Assembly: GCA_013821025.1 (NCBI GenBank) | Contig: JACDHN010000038.1 | Span: forward strand, 1 to 11,776 | DNA length: 11,776 nt | Source of the DNA: Acidimicrobiia bacterium | Lineage (GTDB): Bacteria > Actinomycetota > Acidimicrobiia > Acidimicrobiales > Ilumatobacteraceae | Direction of reading: 5' to 3' | Shown: positions 6,291 through 11,776 of the stretch, one piece after another | Layout: the number at the start of each line of letters is the position of its first letter | Numbering within the stretch: position 1 is the first letter of the stretch | The notes under the pieces: model-generated | Seen by the model: only the letters and a program-made list of their open reading frames with translations | The model's database searches: none | Told to the model about the DNA's origin: nothing | Position numbers and translations under genes: made by a program

Positions 6291-7297
6291 TCGTGCATCG
6301 GCGAACCATCAGCCGTCAGGGCGGCCAGACCCCGTCGCTGCTGCGTCCGGTCACACGCGCCCGGTGGACCCTGCGCCGATGGGCCGACCGCGTGATGGAC
6401 GAGCGCGTCGAGCGCGCTGTCGCTCGACGGGCGCCGCAGCTGCAGCATTCAGTCGATGCCACCGTCGACCGACTCGCCAAGTCCCTGGCGGAGGTCGAAC
6501 GCGACCTGTTCCCGGTGCGCCACCTGCTGGCCACCGGTCGGCGCGGCAACCGCACGATCACCGAGCCGCAGCTCGAACGGCTGTACCAACAGGTGCGGAC
6601 CGTGACCGGGGTCCAGCGGCTCGCCGGCTACGGCCGCCAGACGTACCGGTCGCTGATCGAGCTGGAGCTGCGTGGCGTCGGCCGGATCGCCGGATCAACG
6701 TCGAACGTGCTCGGCAAGCTGATGACCACTCCGTTGCTGGCGCCCCCACCCGGTCCGGTGCTCGAGATCGGCACGCTGTACGGCATCTTCGCCGGCGGGT
6801 TGTTGCGGCAGTTCCGCCGGCTCGGCGACGCCCGTCACGTAACGGTCGTCGATCCGCTGGTTGGCGTCCAGCTACAGCCGGGTTCCATGGGCGGCGGAGA
6901 TCTGAGTGGCAGTCCGGTCGTTCCCGAACTGGTGCTCGCCAACCTCAGGCTCAGTGGCGCCGACGACGACGAGTTCCGGCTGATCCAGGGGTACTCGACG
7001 GACCCGGACACCCGCGCCGCCGCCGGAGACCGCAGCTACGCAGTGGTGATCGTCGACGGGGATCACTCCGAGCAGGGCGTCTACGAGGATCTGCGCTGGG
7101 TGGCCGGGTGTTGCGTCGACGGCGCGATCGTGGTGCTCGACGACTTCGATGACCCCGGCTGGCCCGGCGTGCGCAGCGGCTTCGAGCGGGCCTGTGCCGA
7201 CGGGGCGTCGTTCACCCTGATCGGTACCGTCTCCACCTCTGCCTACTTGCGGTTCGAGGCGTCGGCAGGCGACCATCACCCGCGCCGCTCTCCGTGA
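6287..7297 (+). CDS. Class I SAM-dependent methyltransferase (Methyltransf_24-like)
   Basis: A 336-residue protein when started at ATG 6287, which overlaps the sulfotransferase stop in an ATGA. An in-frame ATG at 6194 exists but lies deep in the upstream gene. The catalytic fold occupies the C-terminal half: motif I VLEIGTLYGIFAGGL (158-172), the strand 2 end VTVVDPLVG (186-193), AVVIVDGDHSEQGVYEDL (252-269) and IVVLDDFDDPGWPGV (281-295). The D-G-D-H and D-D-F/Y signatures are typical of Methyltransf_24 proteins in glycan loci and of CmcI-like enzymes. The N-terminal 150 residues are a basic stretch (1-50), a likely helical or coiled-coil part (about 51-80) and an unassigned region. The last 86 bp overlap the end of the opposing sulfotransferase gene. 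The family is likely; the substrate is unknown. Confidence 0.82.
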   Translation: MIVHRRTISRQGGQTPSLLRPVTRARWTLRRWADRVMDERVERAVARRAPQLQHSVDATVDRLAKSLAEVERDLFPVRHLLATGRRGNRTITEPQLERLYQQVRTVTGVQRLAGYGRQTYRSLIELELRGVGRIAGSTSNVLGKLMTTPLLAPPPGPVLEIGTLYGIFAGGLLRQFRRLGDARHVTVVDPLVGVQLQPGSMGGGDLSGSPVVPELVLANLRLSGADDDEFRLIQGYSTDPDTRAAAGDRSYAVVIVDGDHSEQGVYEDLRWVAGCCVDGAIVVLDDFDDPGWPGVRSGFERACADGASFTLIGTVSTSAYLRFEASAGDHHPRRSP

Positions 7298-8252
7298 GCA
7301 CGGTTCGGCCGTCACCCTCGAACTGGTCGCGAATCCGTTCTCGCGGTGAACGGCCGCAGAGGTCGTGGTCGTTGACCATGAGCACGTCGAAGACGCCCAT
7401 CGGGACGCGACCTTCACTGAGCGCCTCGAGATTCACCAGCTGGCCGACCGAGGACCTCGACGCTGCGCCGAGGTAGCGTCCGCCGCCGTTCACGACCCGT
7501 GCAGCCCGCGCCGCCGAGGGCGCCGACAGATCGAGCACCGAGGCGCCTCGATGCCGGTCGAGCAGGATGCCGAGCACGTCATCGTCGGTCTTGCCGATCG
7601 ACGCTCGCGGTTCGGGAACCCTGGGATAGCCGAGCAAATTGAAGTCGGTGGCGTAGCGCTTGATCACCATGGCCGTCGTGGCGTCGTCGAAGTAGTAGTC
7701 GGCTGCGTGCCGGCGCTTCGAGGCGCGGCGGTGTGGAAGCGGCTGCATGTCGGAGCCGGTGTGCGATGCCACCAGCGACCGCAAGAGGTTCCATTCCTCC
7801 TCGAGTCGTTCGAACCTCAGTGCGAGGTCGACGCGCAGTTCTGAGCGACGGTTCACCAGCAGCGCCGTCTGCGATCGGAAGTGTGGATCAGCCTGACGGT
7901 CGCTGATCTCGCACACCTTGCGGACGACAACGGGGAATGGCATCTCCTTGTGGAACCCGAGGCGCTCCAGTCGTGGTCCGATCTTGCCACGGGCGATTCG
8001 ATCGTTCCAGAACGACACCAACCGATCGAACGGGTCGCGCACCACAGCGAAATGACAGAAGTCGGGGAAGTCGCGACGGATGCGGCGTGGCTCCGTGGCA
8101 ACGTACGGTTGGTCCTCGTCGTGTGGTGACCGGCGCCGAGACTGGGGGAGGTACGAGTCGAGCAGGGCGGACTTGATCGACGTGTTGGCGACCTTTGGCA
8201 AGGCGGTGTAGACGAGTTTCGCTTCCGGCCAGACTGTGTGAGGCCACTCCAT
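7212..8252 (-). CDS. Sulfotransferase (family 2-like) with an extra C-terminal domain
   Basis: A 346-residue protein from the ATG at 8252, 1 nt after the preceding stop; AGGAT upstream can serve as ribosome binding site. An upstream in-frame start at 8357 is inside the preceding gene and rejected. Residues 1-210 match carbohydrate sulfotransferases (PF03567 type): 5'-phosphosulfate loop YTALPKVANTSIKSALL (15-31), 3'-phosphate motif FAVVRDPFDRLVSFW (68-82), DPHFRSQTALL (122-132), FERLEEEWNLL (147-157) and YYFDDATTAMVIKRYATDF (186-204). Residues about 238-322 form an added domain (VLDLSAPSAARAARVVNGGG, then FDVLMVNDHDLCG, then GRTVLTES) that looks like alternating strands and helices of a small Rossmann-like fold. 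The last 25 residues are basic and low in complexity. It likely sulfates a glycan made by this operon; the role of the extension is unknown. Confidence 0.83.
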   Translation of the reverse strand: MEWPHTVWPEAKLVYTALPKVANTSIKSALLDSYLPQSRRRSPHDEDQPYVATEPRRIRRDFPDFCHFAVVRDPFDRLVSFWNDRIARGKIGPRLERLGFHKEMPFPVVVRKVCEISDRQADPHFRSQTALLVNRRSELRVDLALRFERLEEEWNLLRSLVASHTGSDMQPLPHRRASKRRHAADYYFDDATTAMVIKRYATDFNLLGYPRVPEPRASIGKTDDDVLGILLDRHRGASVLDLSAPSAARAARVVNGGGRYLGAASRSSVGQLVNLEALSEGRVPMGVFDVLMVNDHDLCGRSPRERIRDQFEGDGRTVLTESGAGDGRLPTPRTASRQRWRRYRSG

Positions 8253-8253
8253 G

Positions 8254-9639
8254 TCAGACCATCCTGGCCTCGCGGATGACTCTGCGGAGCTTGCGAACGA
8301 CGCGCTTCGACTTGCGGGCGACACGCGCTCCACGTGCCCTGACCGGGTGGGTCGCACGAATCCACGGCGGGATGATCACCCCACCGGGCAAGGCCAGCGA
8401 GGTGAGCCGTCGGCGTTTGAAGTACCGCTGACTCGGGCCGTCGACGTTACCGATCAGCCATGACGCCGCCGCTTCGGCGAGACCGGCGAGCAAGGTCGGC
8501 TGCATGCAGTACGCGACGGTGTCGACGAGTGGCTGCAACGCCGTCGCCACCGTTGGCGACGACAGGTCCACGAGCCGAGGTGGCGCCTGCTCGAGCTCGA
8601 GGTCCGGCAGCACGGCACCGGCGATGGTGACCGGGATGCGGTTGCTGTTCTCATATGGCCTGAGTGCTTCCAACAGCAGGTCGGTGCCCACGGTGGCGCC
8701 GGGGATGCCGTACATCCGCACGGCGGTGACGAGCGCCGTCGAGAAGCACCCGACGACGAAGCGGGGCCGCACGAGCGCCAGTACCGCCTCTGCAGGAATT
8801 GTCGCCGGCACCACGCCGAGCTGCGTGCCGGGCGCCACAGAGCGCACGAGGTCGTCGACCATCTGCGCCGGAGCGTGGGGATGCGGCTTGAACCACACGG
8901 TGGTGGCACTTGCGGCCACTGCGGCGACGATCATCCGGCGGTGGAGCTCGTGTTCCTCGTCGGAGCTCAGGACGCCCAGCGCAGAGAGGAACTGTCCGAG
9001 CACCAGCACCGGCGGATCGCCCGCCTCACTCGTCGGCATCGCCTGCACGTCGATCGACGGGATCGTCCGCTCGAGTACGCCTCGCAACACGTCGGGATCG
9101 AAGGCCGTCGACGGGGTGCAGTACTCGCGCAGCAGCACCGGACGCAGCCCGGCGATCAGGTCGGGATGCACGACCCGTCGCACGCGGTCGCCGATCCAGG
9201 GACCGATGTTCGTCCTCGTCGGGCCGTAGGTCATCAATCCGTCGGCGTACACCGTGATCCTGCTCGATCCGAACACGCTTGCCAAAGTCCTCGCCGGTGC
9301 CACCTGGATCGACTCGACCACCAGTTCTAGCGCCTCGTCGCCGAGCTCCCACAGGGCGCGGAGGTGGCGCTCGACCACTTCTGCATCGTCTCTGCGCGGC
9401 GCCCAGAGGGACGGGTGAAACGGGGCGATGGCGCAGTTGTACGAGTGGACAGCATCGAAGTGGTGACGCATCACGTCGAACCCGGGAAGTTCGTCGACAG
9501 CGGCGGTCAGTTCGGGGATCGGTGTGGTGTTGGCGATGACCAGCACTCGTCGCTCGTCGCCATCGAGCTGGCCGGCCTCGATCGCTGCGACCACGGTGGC
9601 GGCGCCGTAGAGCGTCGATGCCAGCACCAGCTGGGTCAT
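8254..9639 (-). CDS. Alpha-2,8-polysialyltransferase-family protein
   Basis: A 461-residue protein started at ATG 9639, which shares ATGA with the stop of the GT2 gene and has a clear GGAGGT 7 nt upstream. The opening MTQLVLASTLYGAAT and the three motif sites of bacterial sialyltransferases (GT38/GT52/GT80) are recognisable. A D/E-D/E-G-like site is ADG at 132-134 (ITVYADGLMTYG), the HP motif is KPHP at 251-254, and the S/T-S/T motif is FSTAL with S300-T301. The first acidic residue of the D/E-D/E-G motif is Ala here. These enzymes use CMP-sialic acid or a related CMP-nonulosonate. Whether this one does, or uses another donor, is open. The C-terminal 60 residues are strongly basic (RARGARVARKSKRVVRKLRR), suggesting peripheral membrane attachment. 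No NeuA- or NeuB-like gene is in view. Confidence 0.72.
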   Translation of the reverse strand: MTQLVLASTLYGAATVVAAIEAGQLDGDERRVLVIANTTPIPELTAAVDELPGFDVMRHHFDAVHSYNCAIAPFHPSLWAPRRDDAEVVERHLRALWELGDEALELVVESIQVAPARTLASVFGSSRITVYADGLMTYGPTRTNIGPWIGDRVRRVVHPDLIAGLRPVLLREYCTPSTAFDPDVLRGVLERTIPSIDVQAMPTSEAGDPPVLVLGQFLSALGVLSSDEEHELHRRMIVAAVAASATTVWFKPHPHAPAQMVDDLVRSVAPGTQLGVVPATIPAEAVLALVRPRFVVGCFSTALVTAVRMYGIPGATVGTDLLLEALRPYENSNRIPVTIAGAVLPDLELEQAPPRLVDLSSPTVATALQPLVDTVAYCMQPTLLAGLAEAAASWLIGNVDGPSQRYFKRRRLTSLALPGGVIIPPWIRATHPVRARGARVARKSKRVVRKLRRVIREARMV

Positions 9640-10598
9640 GGTCCGTACCTCCGCATCAGCCGCTGCAGGATACTCACCCGGCGGTCGGCCATGGCGGCGA
9701 ACACCTCGTGAAGGCACGCCGCAGGGAGGCGGTGCATCGCTTTGCTGCTGTTGCGCCGCAGCTCGTCGCGCAGCTCCGGGGGGAAACGCCCCTCGGCGCG
9801 CAGATGGTGGGCGGTGATGGCGCAGTACGAGCGCACGGCCTTGTGCAGGTAGCGCTGCTCGGCATCCGGGTCCTTGGCGAGCTCTGCGATGATCTGGTCG
9901 AAGGCGTCGATGAAGTGCAGCTGCCGGCGATCGCCGATGTCGGTCAACGACCCGGCCACGTTGCGACGGTAGAACAGGCCGTTCAGTCCCGTCACGGCGT
10001 GCGAGTCAGCGGTGAGGTACAGCCGCCACAGCCATGGTCGGTCCTCGCAGGTGTGGAGACCATCGTCGAACCTCAGCAGGTCGGCGCCGAGTCGCTCGAT
10101 GTCGAAGATGCCGGCCCAAGCGTACGGGTAATCGATCCCCGACGATCGTTCGCTCGGCAGGATCGAGTCGCGTGGTGAGAACACCTCGTCACGCCGGCCC
10201 TCCGGTGATCGCGCGATCGTTCGCCGTCGCCCGTGCACCTGCACGTGGTCGACCCGCACGAAGTCACAGCCAAAGTGCTCGATCGAAGCCAGCAATTGTC
10301 CGAGGTAGCGCGGTCCGTACCAGTCGTCGGCGTCGAGGAACGTCACGTAGCGGCCGGTCGCTGCGGCGAGCCCCGTGTTCCTGGCGGCGGCGAGACCGCC
10401 GTTGTTCTGCCGCTCGATGATCCGCGCCCCGGGAAGGCGCACGCTGTGTTGGCGCAACGCATCCAGCGTTCTGTCACCGGAACAGTCCTCCACGAGTACG
10501 AACTCGACGTCGCGGTCGGCGTGGCGTGAGAGGTTCTCGATCGCCAACGAGACGAACGGCTCGGCGCGGTAGAACGGCACGATCACCGACAGCTTCAC
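9636..10598 (-). CDS. Family 2 glycosyltransferase
   Basis: A 320-residue GT-A fold enzyme that adds sugars from a nucleotide-sugar donor, probably during assembly of a surface glycan at the cytoplasmic membrane. Seen in the sequence: the opening MKLSVIVPFYRAEPFVSLAI, VEFVLVEDCSGDRT (31-44) with the nucleotide-contacting acidic residues, NNGGLAAARNTGL (65-77), the metal-binding DXD as DAD at 89-91 (FLDADDWYGP), and the likely catalytic-base region CEDRPWLWRLY (184-194) with E185-D186. The C-terminal 100 residues are helical and not diagnostic. There is no membrane segment. The start codon is GTG in a 4-bp overlap with the upstream gene, with only a weak ribosome binding site, so translation is probably coupled. 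The donor and acceptor cannot be read from the sequence. Confidence 0.92.
   Translation of the reverse strand: MKLSVIVPFYRAEPFVSLAIENLSRHADRDVEFVLVEDCSGDRTLDALRQHSVRLPGARIIERQNNGGLAAARNTGLAAATGRYVTFLDADDWYGPRYLGQLLASIEHFGCDFVRVDHVQVHGRRRTIARSPEGRRDEVFSPRDSILPSERSSGIDYPYAWAGIFDIERLGADLLRFDDGLHTCEDRPWLWRLYLTADSHAVTGLNGLFYRRNVAGSLTDIGDRRQLHFIDAFDQIIAELAKDPDAEQRYLHKAVRSYCAITAHHLRAEGRFPPELRDELRRNSSKAMHRLPAACLHEVFAAMADRRVSILQRLMRRYGP
9647..9652 (-). promoter_or_regulatory. Shine-Dalgarno sequence that fixes the polysialyltransferase-like start
   Basis: Read on the minus strand this is GGAGGT, 7 nt before the ATG at 9639. It decides in favour of that start over the longer in-frame ATG at 9717, which lies inside the GT2 gene and would add 26 unrelated residues. 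Confidence 0.75.
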
Positions 10599-11641
10599 GT
10601 GACGACCACCGTAGAGGTTGACGGGCTGCGGTGGCCGGTCTTTCTCGCCTGGTCGGCTGAGCCGGCGAGCTCGGCGATCTCATCGATCAGAGCGATCATC
10701 GACGCCGGCGTCGTCGGTTCCCAGCATCGGGCGGGGAGGCGCGTGAGGCGCAGCGTCGTCGGCGCCTCGCGGCGTATCGCCGGGATGGTCAGCGCAGCGG
10801 TCATCGGGAAACTGTCGATCACCAACTCACCCTCGACGTCGCGCAGCAGCAGCTCGGCCGTCAGGCGATCGGACTGGACGATCTTCGCCCCGCACTGGCG
10901 GGCGAGCTCGATCTCGCCTGGCCGATCCCGGCGGTGCGGCAGGAACATCGTGCCAGGCCCGAGGTGCGTGGTCAGCCAATCGCGATAGCCCTTCCGACTG
11001 AGGTGACCGTCTGCGGCCAACGCCGAGCCGAGCACGACGTGAGCGGTACCAAAGGCGGTTGGTAATCGTTGATCGACGGGCAGCGGTACCGTCCGGCTCC
11101 ACTCGAAGTCGTGGTGGATCACGTCGAACGATCGTGCCTGCAAACGGTCCGCGATCTCGGCGGACATCGGCAGCCCGGCAACGAGCGCCACCTCGGATCG
11201 GTCGGCAAGTCGTCGCAGCCGCCGCGTGGCGAGCCGGCCGAGCTGGCGGGTGACGCGGCGCCGACCGTGGGCGCGCACCAGTGCGGCGCCGTCGGTGGAC
11301 AGGGTGCGCCAGGCGCCGAGCACGGCGGCGCCGTCCTCGAGCACGACGATGCGACCACGAGTCCTGCTGAGCACGACCACGTGGGCCATGCGCGAGAATG
11401 GGTCACCGAGCACGATCTCTCGTGCAGTCCTGAGCAGCGCCAGGTGCTGGCGGCGGGAGAAATGGCCGGCGGCAGCGCGCCGCAGCCTCGGGTCGGCGAG
11501 CGCCAGCACGGCATCGATCTGAAGGCGAGGTCCATCAACGATGACGGTGTCTGGCTGCTCCACGGCCCCGGCAGTCACCGCCTCGACGAGCGACATCGCC
11601 TGCAGCGGTGAGGCGATCGTGGCAACCGTCACCGATCTCAT
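10595..11641 (-). CDS. GT52/sialyltransferase-like glycosyltransferase, divergent
   Basis: A 348-residue protein. ATG 11641 has AGGAG 6 nt upstream and overlaps the stop of the preceding partial gene. The opening VTVATIASPLQAMSLVEAV has the S-P-x-Q-x-x-x-x-x-E-A pattern of GT52 and polysialyltransferase-family proteins. A good D/E-D/E-G motif is at 102-104 (VVLEDGAAVLG). The HP position appears as FLPHRRDRPGE (233-243), where His236 is kept but Pro is Arg. The S/T motif may be DSFPMTA (276-282), also degenerate. The middle (125-147) is rich in Arg. It is therefore probably a divergent sialyltransferase-fold enzyme, perhaps with a different donor or weakened activity; this is inference. It is unlike its neighbour at 8254-9639 apart from these motifs. 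An unrelated glycan-locus protein remains possible. Confidence 0.6.
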   Translation of the reverse strand: MRSVTVATIASPLQAMSLVEAVTAGAVEQPDTVIVDGPRLQIDAVLALADPRLRRAAAGHFSRRQHLALLRTAREIVLGDPFSRMAHVVVLSRTRGRIVVLEDGAAVLGAWRTLSTDGAALVRAHGRRRVTRQLGRLATRRLRRLADRSEVALVAGLPMSAEIADRLQARSFDVIHHDFEWSRTVPLPVDQRLPTAFGTAHVVLGSALAADGHLSRKGYRDWLTTHLGPGTMFLPHRRDRPGEIELARQCGAKIVQSDRLTAELLLRDVEGELVIDSFPMTAALTIPAIRREAPTTLRLTRLPARCWEPTTPASMIALIDEIAELAGSADQARKTGHRSPSTSTVVVT

Positions 11642-11776
11642 CGCCGGCTCCTGTGCCGGAGCTGGCCGACACCCACCCGCACCGCCCCCCGGCGGACGGC
11701 ACGGAGGTGACCGATGTCGAGGGACCGCCGTTTGCTACGTCGCTGGTGGGCAAGCCGAGACTGCACCACCTCGATC
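11638..11776 (-). CDS. C-terminal end of an unidentified basic protein (cut by right edge)
   Basis: An open minus-strand frame enters from the right edge and ends at a TGA that overlaps the next ATG as ATGA (11638-11641). This is the same coupling seen throughout this operon. The 45 visible residues (IEVVQSRLAHQRRSKRRSLD followed by IGHLRAVRRGAVRVGVGQL and RHRSRR) are basic. Nearly all codons end in G or C, far more than in the competing frame, which supports real coding. No family can be assigned from this tail. By position it is the upstream member of the glycan operon. Confidence 0.6.
   Translation of the reverse strand, partial: IEVVQSRLAHQRRSKRRSLDIGHLRAVRRGAVRVGVGQLRHRSRR

Noticed and set aside
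6070..7152. 360-codon open frame on the plus strand in another phase
   Set aside because: It overlaps the real methyltransferase frame over most of its length. Its product is almost only Arg, Pro, Ala and Gly, typical of a wrong phase in GC-rich DNA.
7298..7330. Possible bidirectional terminator between the two convergent operons
   Set aside because: Only a 4-bp stem (ACGG/CCGT) was found there, and it lies inside the opposing coding gene. That is too weak to call.
8504..9229. 241-codon open frame on the plus strand
   Set aside because: It is antisense to the polysialyltransferase-like gene and is Ser/Thr-rich without any motif; a shadow frame.
11535..11753. 72-codon minus-strand frame with its own ATG near the right edge
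   Set aside because: It competes with the frame that ends in ATGA at 11638 and overlaps the start of the GT52-like gene by about 100 bases. Its third codon positions are less G/C-biased and it has no good ribosome site.
1..11776. tRNA, rRNA, CRISPR array, insertion sequence, phage integrase or attachment site
   Set aside because: No cloverleaf-like sequence, no regularly spaced repeats, no transposase or integrase motif and no long direct or inverted terminal repeats were seen on either strand.

Overview
The window is GC-rich, densely packed chromosomal DNA. It shows actinobacterial habits: frequent GTG starts, ATGA/GTGA stop-start overlaps, a coenzyme-F420-type oxidoreductase, a lipoprotein signal followed by a Thr/Ala/Pro/Asp linker, and a probable leaderless promoter. 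The overall look, especially the F420 enzyme and the binding protein, suggests Acidimicrobiia (Ilumatobacter-like). That placement is inference; no rRNA or marker gene is present. There are eleven complete genes, two genes cut by the window edges, and no tRNA, rRNA, CRISPR array or insertion sequence.

Left half (1-4636, + strand): one transport operon. It opens with the 3' part of a luciferase-like F420-dependent oxidoreductase. A complete ABC importer follows: permease A, ATPase, permease B and an NMT1/THI5-type binding lipoprotein. The four transporter genes are chained by 4-bp stop-start overlaps. The binding protein has the strongest ribosome binding site and the operon ends in a near-perfect 42-nt hairpin. 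The substrate is unknown; a pyrimidine-, flavin- or thiamine-precursor-like heterocycle is the best guess from the protein families.

Middle (4776-7297, + strand): three genes that look like surface-glycan decoration, namely an FkbM-type methyltransferase, a small sulfotransferase and a class I (Methyltransf_24-like) methyltransferase. They start at a probable leaderless extended -10 promoter just downstream of the terminator.

Right (7212-11776, - strand, reading from the right edge): the C-terminus of an unidentified basic protein, then a GT52/sialyltransferase-like protein, a GT2 glycosyltransferase, a polysialyltransferase-family protein and a sulfotransferase with an extra C-terminal domain. 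All are joined by 4-bp overlaps or a 1-nt gap. This operon converges on the middle one, and the two last genes overlap tail-to-tail by 86 bp.

Together the middle and right parts read as a locus for building and decorating a cell-surface polysaccharide or glycoconjugate. The likely steps are chain building by GT2, transfer by two sialyltransferase-fold enzymes (possibly nonulosonate), sulfation by two sulfotransferases and methylation by two methyltransferases. No precursor-synthesis, PAPS-synthesis, flippase or polymerase gene is visible, so these must lie elsewhere. The most unusual items are the pair of divergent sialyltransferase-like proteins, the sulfotransferase fusion and the antisense overlap of the two operons.
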